From DATGZH01 sp035297265 (GTDB lineage Bacteria; Actinomycetota; Acidimicrobiia; Acidimicrobiales; RAAP-2): DNA of 64,000 bases. This document shows positions 50,315 to 60,100 of the stretch, piece after piece; within the stretch, counting starts at the first letter, position 1, and the number at the start of each line of letters is the position of its first letter. The DNA is taken from NCBI GenBank assembly GCA_035297265.1, contig DATGZH010000053.1:1-64000 (forward strand). The letters run 5' to 3'. Position numbers and translations under genes: made by a program. Below the pieces are notes generated by a model. That model was not told the DNA's origin. It was given only the letters and a program-made list of their open reading frames with translations, and did not search any database.

Positions 50315-53257
50315 ATGGCACCGGGGCGCGCCGAGGGGGGCGAGAGGGGCCGGACGGGGCTGGCGGAGCGCCACGACCACCTGACGGGGCTCGCGAACCG
50401 CCCGTCGCTCGTCGAAGCACTGAGCGACGCCCTCGCCGGGGACCGGACCGGTGACCGCCTGGCGCTCCTCTTCTTGGACGTCGACCACCTCGAGGCCGTG
50501 AACGACCGCCACGGCCACCAGCTGGGCGACGAGCTCCTGCGCAAGGTGGGCGACGTGCTGGCCGAGACGGTGCGGCCCGGGGACCTCGTGGCCCGGCTCG
50601 GCGGCGACGAGTTCGCCGTCATCTGTCACTCGATGGTCGACGAGAGCGCGGTGGAGCGCTACGCCGACAAGTTGGCCGAGGCGGTGTCGCGGCCGGTCAT
50701 CCTCGGCATCCTGACGGTGCGGGTGACCGCGAGCGTGGGCGCGGCCCTGGCCGACGACCGCTCGACGTCGGACAGCCTCCTGTCGGAGGCCGAGGCGGCC
50801 CTCCACCACGCCAAGGCCCGGGGCCGCGCCCGGGTCGAGGTCTTCGACGACGCCCTGCGGAACAAGACGCTGATGCGCCTGCGGCTCCAGCAGGACCTGA
50901 AACACGCGGTGGACCGGCGCCAGCTGCGCCTCTACTACCAGCCGATCTTCGAGATCGCCACGGGTCAGCTGGCCGGGTTCGAGGCCCTCATCCGCTGGCA
51001 GCACCCCGAGCTCGGCCTGCTCGGCCCGGACCGCTTCATCGACCTGGCCGAGCGGACCCTGCGCATGGCCTCGGTCGGCAGCTGGGTGCTGCGCAACGCC
51101 TGCGGGCAGCTCGCCGAGTGGCAACGCTCCCACCCGGACCTCGCTCTCACCATGTCGCTCAACCTCTCGGCCCACCAGCTCTCCGACCCGCGCCTGCCCG
51201 ACCTCATCGGCGAGATCCTCGACGAGACGGGGGTGCTCCCCGGTCGGCTGAGCCTCGAGATGACCGAGAGCGTGGTCATGGAGGACGCCCCGGCCACCGG
51301 CCAGGCCCTCCACGCGCTGCGGGCCCTCGGCATCCGCCTGGCCATCGACGACTTCGGCACCGGCTACTCGTCGCTCGCCTACCTGAAGCGCTTCCCGGTC
51401 GACCACCTGAAGATCGACCGCAGCTTCGTGGCCGGGCTGGCCCGGGACCCCGAGGACACGGTCATCGTCGACTCGATCATCCACCTGGCCTCGCGCCTCG
51501 GCCTCGAGGTCGTGGCCGAGGGGGTCGAGACCGAGGCCCAGCTGGCCGAGCTGGCCCGCCTCTCGTGCCGCTACGGCCAGGGCTACCTCTGGAGCCGCCC
51601 GGCCCTCCCGGCCGACGCCAGCGAGCTCATCGACCAGGCGCTGCAGGGCGCCTTCCGCCACCAGGTGGCGCTCCCCGGGGCCGAGCTGGTCCCGGCCGGC
51701 CAGTCGGCCAGCCGGCAGGTGGACGACACCGTGTCGATGCTCGCCCACGAGCTGCGCACGCCAGTGCACGTGATCCGGGGCTTCGCCGACCTCATGCGGG
51801 CCGACCTCGAGTCGGGGAGCGCCGAGGCCCTCGCCGAGTCGATCGAGACGATCCGCCACCAGACGGGGCGGATGGAGGCCCTCGTGGCCTCGCTCGACGA
51901 CGCCCGAGCCATCGACGAGGGGACGCTCCAGCTCGACCGCCAGCCCCTCGAGCTCGCCGCCCTCGTGCAGCGCACGGTCAACCACATCGAGGGGGACCTG
52001 CGGGGCCACACCGTCGACTGCGGCCCGCTCCCGGCGGTGACCGTCCACGCCGACGAGAACCGCATCGAGCAGATCCTCACGAACCTCTTGAAGAACGCCG
52101 CCAAGTTCAGCCCGGAGGGCGCGCCGATCCGGGTGGCGCTCGAGGAACGGGGCACCGAGGTGTCGCTCCACGTGGTCGACCGGGGCCCCGGCGTCCCGGC
52201 CGACCGCATCGGCGGCCTCTTCCGCAAGTTCTCCCGCCTCGGTTCGCTCCGCGGCGGCAACGGCCTCGGGCTCTACCTCTCCCGGGGCTTCGCCCTCGCC
52301 CACGGCGGCGAGCTCCGCTACCGACGGGCCGACACCGGCGGCGCCGACTTCGTGCTCACCCTGCCGACCTACCACGGCGAGGACGAGGAGACGCCGGCCT
52401 CGACGCCCGCGTCCGCCGGCGCCGAACGGGGCGGGCGCAAGACCCCGGTCCACCAGCGCGAGCTCTCGCTCGGCGGCTCGAGCATCCGCCAGGACGCCGA
52501 CGCCGTCGTCGCCGCGCTGGCCGCCTCGCGGGCGCTCTTGCGGGCCCGCACGCCGGAGGACGCGGTGGGCGCGGCCATCGACCTCGTCTACGACCTCGGT
52601 GGCCGGGTGGTGCCGTCTCGCATCGCGCCGGACCACGCCCTCCCGATGGACCTGTCCTTCGGCGAGGGGGAGCCGCTCCTGCCCGTGGCCGAGCTCTTCA
52701 GCGTGGCCCGCATGCGCCTGGAACAGATCCTCCCGACCTTCCTCGAGGACTCGAGGCTCTCGGTCCTGGCCGTCCGCCACCAGCAGCGCCAGCGGGGCAC
52801 GACCGACCCCGAGACCGGCCTCAGCAACCGCCACTCGCTCACCCAGTCCCTCGGCGCGCTCGGCGAGGGCGACACCGTGGCCGTCCTGCGCCTCCGCCAC
52901 GAGGAGCCCTGGGAGGACCCGGACGACCCCGGGACCGTCGCCGCCTGGGAGGACGCCACGATCCGCTCACTGGCCCGCATGGTCCGGGCCGAGCTCGGGG
53001 CCGTCGTGACCTGCGGCCGCTGGCGTCGCCGGGAGCTCCTCGCCATCCTCCACGCCACGTCGGCCGAGGAGGCCATGGCCCTCGCCTCGCGGCTCCACGA
53101 GGTCTGGTTCGACTGGCGCACGGAGCCCGTCGGCTTCGTGGTGGCCCTCGCCCCCGTCGGCGAGCGCACCGGCCTCGAGGCGGCCAACGAGGCCGCCGGG
53201 TCGCTCCTCGCCCCCGACCACCCGGCCGTGGCCGAGCGCCGCGGTGACGGCAAGTGA
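50315..53257 (+). CDS. GGDEF-EAL-histidine kinase fusion (cyclic-di-GMP turnover plus kinase)
   Basis: 980 residues, no transmembrane segment. Order: GGDEF domain ~18-175 (GGDEF at 96-100 intact; inhibitory RPGD at 87-90, five residues ahead); EAL domain ~190-440 (EALIR at 223, DDFGTG at 345, EGVET at 402, so catalytic set complete); HisKA with AHELRTP (His478); HATPase with NLLKNAAKFS (590), DRGPGVP and GNGLGLYLSRG; a ~100-residue module (LLRARTPEDAVGAAIDLVYD); and a degenerate GGDEF-like end from ~830. One chain can thus make, break and be regulated by cyclic-di-GMP and also autophosphorylate. ATG 50315 is used; GTG 50306 or GTG 50201 are alternatives. A response regulator gene follows 16 bases on. 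Confidence 0.88.
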   Translation: MAPGRAEGGERGRTGLAERHDHLTGLANRPSLVEALSDALAGDRTGDRLALLFLDVDHLEAVNDRHGHQLGDELLRKVGDVLAETVRPGDLVARLGGDEFAVICHSMVDESAVERYADKLAEAVSRPVILGILTVRVTASVGAALADDRSTSDSLLSEAEAALHHAKARGRARVEVFDDALRNKTLMRLRLQQDLKHAVDRRQLRLYYQPIFEIATGQLAGFEALIRWQHPELGLLGPDRFIDLAERTLRMASVGSWVLRNACGQLAEWQRSHPDLALTMSLNLSAHQLSDPRLPDLIGEILDETGVLPGRLSLEMTESVVMEDAPATGQALHALRALGIRLAIDDFGTGYSSLAYLKRFPVDHLKIDRSFVAGLARDPEDTVIVDSIIHLASRLGLEVVAEGVETEAQLAELARLSCRYGQGYLWSRPALPADASELIDQALQGAFRHQVALPGAELVPAGQSASRQVDDTVSMLAHELRTPVHVIRGFADLMRADLESGSAEALAESIETIRHQTGRMEALVASLDDARAIDEGTLQLDRQPLELAALVQRTVNHIEGDLRGHTVDCGPLPAVTVHADENRIEQILTNLLKNAAKFSPEGAPIRVALEERGTEVSLHVVDRGPGVPADRIGGLFRKFSRLGSLRGGNGLGLYLSRGFALAHGGELRYRRADTGGADFVLTLPTYHGEDEETPASTPASAGAERGGRKTPVHQRELSLGGSSIRQDADAVVAALAASRALLRARTPEDAVGAAIDLVYDLGGRVVPSRIAPDHALPMDLSFGEGEPLLPVAELFSVARMRLEQILPTFLEDSRLSVLAVRHQQRQRGTTDPETGLSNRHSLTQSLGALGEGDTVAVLRLRHEEPWEDPDDPGTVAAWEDATIRSLARMVRAELGAVVTCGRWRRRELLAILHATSAEEAMALASRLHEVWFDWRTEPVGFVVALAPVGERTGLEAANEAAGSLLAPDHPAVAERRGDGK

Positions 53258-53273
53258 GAGAAGCGGGGTCCGC

Positions 53274-54077
53274 GTGGTCACCAAGCCCTACGCTGTGGCC
53301 GTGGGGGCGAAGCGGGCGCGGCACGCGGGCGAAGACGAGGCGGGTGGTTCCGCGGCCCCGAAGGGTCGGTCGGCCAGGGGTGACGGAGCGGTGAGCGGAG
53401 CCGAGGGGGCGCTCGACGGCGCGGCGAACAAGGCCACCCTGGTCAAGGTGCTCGTCATCGACGACCACGTCATGCTGGCCGAGAGCATCGCCCGCATCCT
53501 CGGGGCCGAAGAGGACATGGAGGTGGTCGGGGTGGCCGCCAACTCCGCCGACGGCGTGCGGCTGGCCACCGAGACGATGCCCGACGTCGTCGTGGCCGAC
53601 TACCAGCTGCCCGACGCCACCGGGGCGGTCACCGCCACGAGCATCCGGGCCCTCAACCCCGAGATCAAGGTGCTCATCCTCACGGGCCACGGTGACGACC
53701 GGCTCCTCGCCGACGCCCTCGAAGCCGGGTGCTCCGGCTTCTTGACCAAGGACAAGGCGGTGGACGAGCTCGTCGTGGCCGTCCGCCAGGTCCACGCCGG
53801 TGAGGTCTACATCCTGCCGAACATGCTGGCCGGTCTCCTGCCGCGCCTGCACCGGAGCCACCGGGGCCTCGGCAGCGACCTCACGCCCCGCGAGATGGAG
53901 GTGCTGAAGCTGCTCGGGGAGGGGGCCACCAACCAGGCCATCGCCGACCGCCTCTACCTGAGCCTCCACACGGTCCGTCACCACGTCCAGAGCGTGCTCA
54001 CCAAGCTGAACGCGCACTCGAAGCTCGAAGCGGTGGTGATCGCCACCCGGGAGGGACTGATCGAAGCTTCGTCGTAG
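53274..54077 (+). CDS. NarL/LuxR-family response regulator
   Basis: 267 residues from GTG 53274; GTG 53391, or an overlap with the previous gene at 53244, are possible. Receiver domain starts at VKVLVIDDHVMLAES, phospho-acceptor Asp109 in VVVADYQLPD, Thr in ILTGHG, Lys in LTKDKAV. The C-terminal HTH is LTPREMEVLKLLGEGATNQA to IADRLYLSLHTVRHHVQ. The Lys/Gly/Ala-rich N-terminal tail is odd for the family. It sits right after the GGDEF-EAL-kinase and is the only DNA-binding output in the cluster, so it is the likely phosphate acceptor. Confidence 0.9.
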   Translation: MVTKPYAVAVGAKRARHAGEDEAGGSAAPKGRSARGDGAVSGAEGALDGAANKATLVKVLVIDDHVMLAESIARILGAEEDMEVVGVAANSADGVRLATETMPDVVVADYQLPDATGAVTATSIRALNPEIKVLILTGHGDDRLLADALEAGCSGFLTKDKAVDELVVAVRQVHAGEVYILPNMLAGLLPRLHRSHRGLGSDLTPREMEVLKLLGEGATNQAIADRLYLSLHTVRHHVQSVLTKLNAHSKLEAVVIATREGLIEASS

Positions 54078-54166
54078 AACGCGTGCGACACCGCATGGGA
54101 GCCCGGGAGGGTCCGTTCCGGCGGGGCGGTGACCGGCGTCCGGTGTTGTCAGGAGGGGCGGGGAAC

Positions 54167-55687
54167 GTGCCAGAGACGTCGAGCAGCCACGACGGCTACC
54201 GCTGGATCGTCGAGTCCTTCGAGGAGGCCGTCCTGGCCTGCTCGGCCACCGGGTTCGTCACCGTGGTGAACGGCGCGGCCGAGACGCTCCTCGGCTACCG
54301 GCGCGAGTACCTCACCGGAAGGACGCTCGTCGAGCTCGTGGCCCACGACGAGGCCGAGGCGGCGCGGGCCCTCCTCGGCCGGGTGCTCGCCGGCGAACGG
54401 CTGCGGGACCACCGTCTCGTGGCGCGCCGGGCGGGCGGCGGCACCCTCGAGGTCTCCGCCGACCTGTCACCCTTGTTCGACGACGACGGCAGCGCGGTGG
54501 CCGTCGTCGTCGTGCTCGGGGACGCTGCGGCCCGGCGGCGGGCGGCCGAGCGCCGGTCCCAGGCGGCCCGCCTCGAGTCGGTGGGGCGGCTGGCGGGCGG
54601 GATCGCCCACGACTTCAACAACCTCATGGCGGTCATCCTCAACTACGCCAGCTTCGTGGCCCAGGAGGTGGGCGACAACGAGACGGCGCGCGCCGACGTC
54701 GAGCAGATCCGCAACGCCGCGCAGCGGGCCGCCGACCTCACCCACCAGCTCCTCGTCTTCGGCCGGCGCGAGACGGCGCCACCCGAACCGCTCGACCTCC
54801 ACGCCATCGTGGCCGACCTCGCCGAGATCGTGCCCGTGCTCGGCCAGGGCGACATCGAGGTCGTCGTGGAGCTCGCCCCGTCGCTGCCGCCCCTCGTGGC
54901 CGTGCCGGGCCAGATGGAACAGGTCCTCGTGCAGCTGGCGACGAACGGCGCCGAGGCCATGCCCGACGGTGGGCGGCTCACGCTGCGGACCGAGGTGGTC
55001 GAGGTGACCCAACCCTCCTCGGGCCTCGAGCAGCCCGCACCCGGGCGCTACGTGGCGCTCTCGGTCTCGGACCAGGGGATCGGCATGAGCGCGGCGACGG
55101 TGGGGCTGGCCTTCGAGCCGTTCTTCACCACGAAGTCGCGGGGGTCGGGGACCGGGCTCGGTCTGGCCGTCGTCCACGGCATCGTGGCGGAGGCCGGCGG
55201 CCTGGTGGAGCTCTTCTCCGAGGAGGGGCGGGGCACCACCGTGCGCGTGCTCCTGCCGGTCGCCGAGGCGGCGGCGCCGGCCGCGCCGGCCGGGGCGCCC
55301 TCGAGCGATCACCCCACCGAAGGTGGGGTGATCCTCCTCGTCGACGACGAAGAGGCGATGCGCAAGCTCACGGCCCGGCTGCTGCGGCGCAACGGCTTCA
55401 CCGTGCTCGAGGCGGCGACCGGCGGCGAGGCGCTGAAGCTGGCGGCCGACGGCTCGGCAAGCCTCCTCCTCACCGACGTGGTGATGCCCGAGATGTCGGG
55501 GAGCGAGCTCGCCAGCCAGATCCGCGAGCGGCACGCCGAGCTGCCGGTCCTCTTCATGTCGGGCTACAGCCAGGGCGCGCTCGGTTCGCCCCAGGTGCTC
55601 GACGACGTCGAGTTGCTCGAGAAGCCCTTCGACGAGCAGGCGCTGCTCGACAAGGTGCGGCTGGTCCTCGCCACCGCCGCCGGCTGA
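54167..55687 (+). CDS. PAS-histidine kinase-receiver hybrid, soluble
   Basis: 506 residues. PAS ~10-125 (GYRWIVESFEEAVLACSATG, GYRREYLTGRTLVELV). HisKA His148 in GGIAHDFNNLMAVILNYASF, the H-D-F-N-N type. HATPase with LATNGAEAMPDGG, DQGIGMS and GTGLGLAVVHG. A Pro/Ala linker (~365-388), then a receiver: LLVDDEEAMRK, Asp437 in LLTDVVMPEMSG, FMSGYS, EKPF. GTG 54167 is chosen because AGGAGGGG precedes it by eight bases. It lies 89 bases after the response regulator, so cross-talk is likely. Confidence 0.9.
   Translation: MPETSSSHDGYRWIVESFEEAVLACSATGFVTVVNGAAETLLGYRREYLTGRTLVELVAHDEAEAARALLGRVLAGERLRDHRLVARRAGGGTLEVSADLSPLFDDDGSAVAVVVVLGDAAARRRAAERRSQAARLESVGRLAGGIAHDFNNLMAVILNYASFVAQEVGDNETARADVEQIRNAAQRAADLTHQLLVFGRRETAPPEPLDLHAIVADLAEIVPVLGQGDIEVVVELAPSLPPLVAVPGQMEQVLVQLATNGAEAMPDGGRLTLRTEVVEVTQPSSGLEQPAPGRYVALSVSDQGIGMSAATVGLAFEPFFTTKSRGSGTGLGLAVVHGIVAEAGGLVELFSEEGRGTTVRVLLPVAEAAAPAAPAGAPSSDHPTEGGVILLVDDEEAMRKLTARLLRRNGFTVLEAATGGEALKLAADGSASLLLTDVVMPEMSGSELASQIRERHAELPVLFMSGYSQGALGSPQVLDDVELLEKPFDEQALLDKVRLVLATAAG
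55307..55333 (+). other. Perfect 12-pair hairpin inside the hybrid kinase gene
   Basis: GATCACCCCACC-GAA-GGTGGGGTGATC. It lies in codons for the linker/receiver boundary (SDHPTEGGVILLVDD), i.e. exactly where kinase and receiver domains join. No T-run follows. Confidence 0.6.
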
Positions 55688-56092
55688 GCTGCACCCCCTC
55701 TGACCTGCGGCTGACGCAGATTGGCTAGGGGGCGCTACCGCGCCGTGGCCAAGCGGATTTGGAGTGATCGCGTCTGTCTCTGGCCAGGGTGATCCGTCAG
55801 TGTGGAGTCATGGCACGGGCGCACGCCAACTGGGGCTACGGGGCAGCTGGACGGAGGGGTCAGCTGCCTCGGCGTGCGCCTGTTGTTTCGGCGGTGGTTG
55901 CGCTGGCTGCCCGGGGCGGGGCCCGTGGCGGCCCCGCCACCGCCGTACTTCTCCCCGTGCCGGTCACCCGGCGGACCGCGGTCGAGGCCGCGGCGTGGGT
56001 GCCGGTCGGGTCGCTCTGGCGAGCGCTGCGGAGCCTGGCTCCCGGCTCGAGCCGGCATAGCTGATCGGGCTGGCGGAAGAAGGAGGGTTGTG
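55688..56092. other. Intergenic region, possible small secreted ORF
   Basis: A 405-base gap in the signalling cluster. One plus frame (ATG 55810 to stop 56064, 84 residues) reads ARAHANWGYGAAGRRGQLPR then a hydrophobic VVSAVVALAARGG and LLPVPVTRRTAVEAAAWVPV. It looks slightly like an exported peptide but has a poorly spaced GGAG and no known relative. Otherwise nothing recognised. Confidence 0.25.
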
Positions 56093-56848
56093 ATGCCCAC
56101 CAACGAGGCCATCTCCTCAGCGGTCCAGCTCGCCGCCGTCGCCACCAAGGCGTCACCCGAGCTCGACGAGCCCGAGGTGGACGCGACGGCGTCATTCGAG
56201 GAGGCACCGTCGTTGTCCGAGGCCCGGCCGAAGGCGAAGGCCAGCACCGCCCAGCACTACGCGGCGGAGGCGGCCACGCTCCAGGCCGTGCGCGAGCTCT
56301 ACGAGGAAGGCATGCAGGGGCTGTCGTCCCTCTCGGCCGACCTCTTCTCCGACCCGGCGCTACGGGCCGGCAACCAGACCGTGCTCACGCTGCGCCGCAA
56401 GTTCGACGAGACCTGCGAGCGCCGCTACGAGCTCGAGAGCGAGCGCGACCGGGCGGCCGACGTGGCGGCCGAGCTGATCTTCGACCCCTCGCAGGGCGAC
56501 GACTCGCCGGCGGCCCGGGCGCTCTGCCGGGTCGAGGTGCTGGACGGCCGGGTCGAGCACGCCAGCGCCGACGTCCTCATGTGCCAGGGCGCGCTCGTGC
56601 GGGCGCTCCGCGAGCGCGAGGAGCTCGCCGAGCCGTACCGCTCGCGGGCCATCGCCCTCGCCAAGTTCGTGATGGCCGCGCAGGCCTACTACTGGGCCGA
56701 GCACCTCGGTGACGGCGGCAGCCGGGCCAAGGCGGCCGAGATGGTCTACCTGCCGATCGAGCTCCCGCGCTGGGTGACCTCCGACGAGGCGCTCGAAGGG
56801 ACCGATGTCGGTCTCGGCGGCGCGGAGCCCGAGCGACTCGTCGGCTGA
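56093..56848 (+). CDS. Unknown coiled-coil protein in the signalling cluster
   Basis: 251 residues, acidic, mostly helical. A low-complexity start (~1-60) leads into helices such as EAATLQAVRELYEEGMQGLS, TLRRKFDETCERRYELESER and DGRVEHASADVLMCQGALVR with heptad-like spacing. No membrane segment. I do not recognise a family. AGGAGGG lies 5 bases before ATG 56093. It stands between the hybrid kinase and the large GGDEF-EAL paralogue, so a scaffold or adaptor role is possible. Confidence 0.65.
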   Translation: MPTNEAISSAVQLAAVATKASPELDEPEVDATASFEEAPSLSEARPKAKASTAQHYAAEAATLQAVRELYEEGMQGLSSLSADLFSDPALRAGNQTVLTLRRKFDETCERRYELESERDRAADVAAELIFDPSQGDDSPAARALCRVEVLDGRVEHASADVLMCQGALVRALREREELAEPYRSRAIALAKFVMAAQAYYWAEHLGDGGSRAKAAEMVYLPIELPRWVTSDEALEGTDVGLGGAEPERLVG

Positions 56849-57128
56849 GCCCGTGGGTGGCCCCGGGTCGATGCTGACGACCCACCCACGAGAGCGATCG
56901 AAGACCGAGAAGGCACGGGGCGACCGCACCCGCCGACCGAACGTCGGGTCGGCCCCACCGCCACGATCCGGTCCGTCGATCCCCTTGCCCCAGGGGGTCG
57001 GCGGACCGACGACGGCGCGTAATTGGGCGGTCCGCTGACCGCTCGGGCAGAAGGGGCACGACGATGACGAGGCGGATGAGGTGGGGGGCGGCGTCGGACA
57101 CATCGGCAGCCGGGCGCGGGGGGCCGAG

Positions 57129-60100
57129 GTGAAGCCCCACGAGATCGCCCGGCTCCAGCACACCGGGCCAGTGGGTCGTCACGTGCGGGCCGAGCCCGAC
57201 CCGGCGGTCGCGGCGAACGGGAACGGGCACGGCGCCAACGACGAGCCGCCCACCGACGTCCTCCTCGTCTCGGCCGACGGGGCCGTCCTCGAGCAGCTGA
57301 CCCTGCTCCTCGACCAGCCGGGCTGGGAGGACGGTCGCTTCGTCGTGCGGGCCGTGGCCACCTGCACCGAGGGGACCCTCGAGCTGCGGCGACGCCGGCC
57401 CGACGCCGTGGTGCTGGACCTCGGCTCGTCGGGCCAGCGCAACCTCGACGACCTCGTGCGCCTCGTGGCGGTGGACCACACGCTCCCGGTGATCGTCATG
57501 ACCAGCCAGGCCGAGGCGGTGCACGGCCGCGACGCCCTGATGCACGGGGCCCAGGACTTCCTCGTGAAGGAGACGATGACCTCCGAGCAGGTGGTGCGGT
57601 CCCTGCGCTACGCCATCAGCCGGGCGGCCACCGCGGCCGAGGCGGAGGCCACCGAGCGCCGGTTCCGCTCGCTCGTCAGCCGGATCTCCGACGTGGTGAC
57701 CGTGGTCGACGAGAGCGGCAACGTCCTCTACATCAGCCCCTCGGCGCCCCGCCTCCTCGGCACCGAGTCGACCGCCCGGCTCCTCGAGAGGGGTCTGATG
57801 GGCTACATCCACCCCGACGACCTGGCCGCGGCCAACGACGCCTGGCAGGCCTGGCAAGCCGGGCAGCCGGCCGTCCTCGAGTGCCGCATCGTCGGGCGCA
57901 ACGGTCGCACCATGTACTCCGAGTCGGTCGGGGTGAACCTGACCGACGACCCGGCGGTCGGCGGCATCGTCATCACCACCCGTGACATCACGGACCGGAA
58001 GCGAGCCCAGGACCACCTCTCCTACCAGGCCCGTCACGACAGCCTGACCGGCCTGCCCAACCGGGCGATGATGCTCGAGGAGCTGGCGGTGGGTCTGCGG
58101 CGCTCGCAGGCCCGGGGGAGTGGCGCGGCGCTGCTCTTCGTCGACATCGACCACTTCAAGCTGATCAACGACCACCACGGCCACCGCACCGGTGACGAGG
58201 TGCTCGCCGAGATCGGCGGGGTGCTCGCCGAGACCGTGCGGCCGGGCGACGTGGTGGGCCGCCTCGGCGGCGACGAGTTCGCGGTGATCTGCCACGGGGT
58301 GACCGACCGGTCCTCGGCCGTGTCGGTGGCCGGCCGCCTCGTCCAGGCGATGTCGCGCCCGTTCTTGGTGCGCGAGCGCACCTTCCGGCTCGCCGTCTCC
58401 GTCGGCGTGGCGCTCTCCAACGCCAACTCGACGGCCGATGGCCTCTTGTCCGAGGCCGACGTGGCCCTGCACCACGCCAAGGAACGGGGCCGGGGACGGG
58501 TCGAGGTGTTCGACGAGACGCTCCGGGCCCGGCGCACCGAGGAGCTCCGCCTGGAGGACGACCTCCGCTTCGCGGCCGAAGACGGCCAGTTCCGCGTGCA
58601 CTACCAGCCGCTGATCGAGATCTCGACCGGCCGGCTCACCGGGTTCGAGGCCCTCGTCCGCTGGCAGCACCCGACCCTCGGACTCCTCCAGCCGGCGTCG
58701 TTCATCGAGATCGCCGAGCGCACCTACCAGATCGGCCATATCGGCGAGTGGGTGCTCGGCCAGGCCTGCCGGCAGCTGGCGGCGTGGAACGCCGCATCGC
58801 CGGGCCTCGACCTCTCGGTCGCCGTCAACCTCTCGGCCCAGCAGCTGGCCGACGAGCACCTGCCCCAGGTGGCCGGCTCGGTGCTCCACGAGACCGGCCT
58901 CCTGCCGGCCAACCTGTGCTTCGAGATCACCGAGAGCGTGGCCATGCAGGACGCCGCGGCCTCGGTGCGCTCCCTCCATGCCTTGCGCTCGCTCGGTGTG
59001 AAGCTGGCCATCGACGACTTCGGCACGGGCTACTCGTCGCTCGCCTATCTCCGCCGGCTCCCCGTCGACCACGTGAAGATCGACCGCAGCTTCGTGGCCG
59101 GCCTCGGTCGCGACGCCGAGGACCGGGTGGTCGTCGACTCGATCATCCACCTGGCCGAGCGCCTGGGCCTCGAGGTGGTGGCCGAAGGCGTCGAGACCGA
59201 CACCCAGATGGCCGAGCTCGTTGACCTCGGCTGCCGCTACGCCCAGGGCTACTTGTGGGGCCGTCCGGCGCCCGCCGCCGAGGCCGGGGACTTCATCGAC
59301 GCCGCGAGGAGCGGGGCGTTGGCCCGGCCGCTGCCGCCGCGCCCGGAGGGCTACCCGGCCCACGCCGCGCCGCCCGCCCCCGAGACGACGTCGTCGGCCG
59401 TCCGGGCCCGCCAGGAGGAGGAGACCCTCTCGCTCGTGGCCCGCCAGATGCGCTGGCCCGCCCGCTCGATCACGAGCGCCGCCCAGGCCGTGGCCCGCCA
59501 CGTGGGCGCCGGCGAGCCCGACGAGGCGGTCCATGCCCTCGAGACCATCGCCCGCCAGGCGGCCCGGGTGGAGGCCCTCGCCGACGCGCTGACCGACGTC
59601 TCGGCCATCGAGGAGGGCGCGCTCGCCCTCCACCCCCGCTCGGTCGAGCTCTCCGGCTTGCTGCGACTCGTGGCCGACCAGCTCGAGCCGGTGCTGGCCC
59701 AGCACGAGGTCAAGCTCTCGGGGCCGCCGGTGGTCCAGCTCTACGCCGACCCGGTGCGCCTCGGCCGGGCCCTCGCCAACCTGCTCGACAACGCCGCAGC
59801 CTTCAGCCCGCCCGGGGCGCCCATCACCGTCTCGCTCCGCGAGCGCGACGACGCCGTCTCGGTGCACGTCGTCGACCGGGGCCCGGGCGTGGCCGCCGAC
59901 CGGGTGGCCTGGCTCTTCCGCCGGCTGCCGCCGTCACCCCTCCCGACCGACTACCTCGACCCGACCGCCCCCGAGCAGGTGGGCGTGGAGGGGAGCGGTC
60001 TCGGCCTCTACCTCGCCCGCGGTTATGCCCGGGCCCACGGCGGCGACCTCCGCTACCACCGGGCCGAGGGGGCGGGGGCCGAGTTCATCCTCACGATGCC

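Noticed and set aside
56577..59867. 1096-residue open frame antisense to the large GGDEF-EAL protein
   Set aside because: Same shadow signature; the plus strand carries all the conserved motifs.
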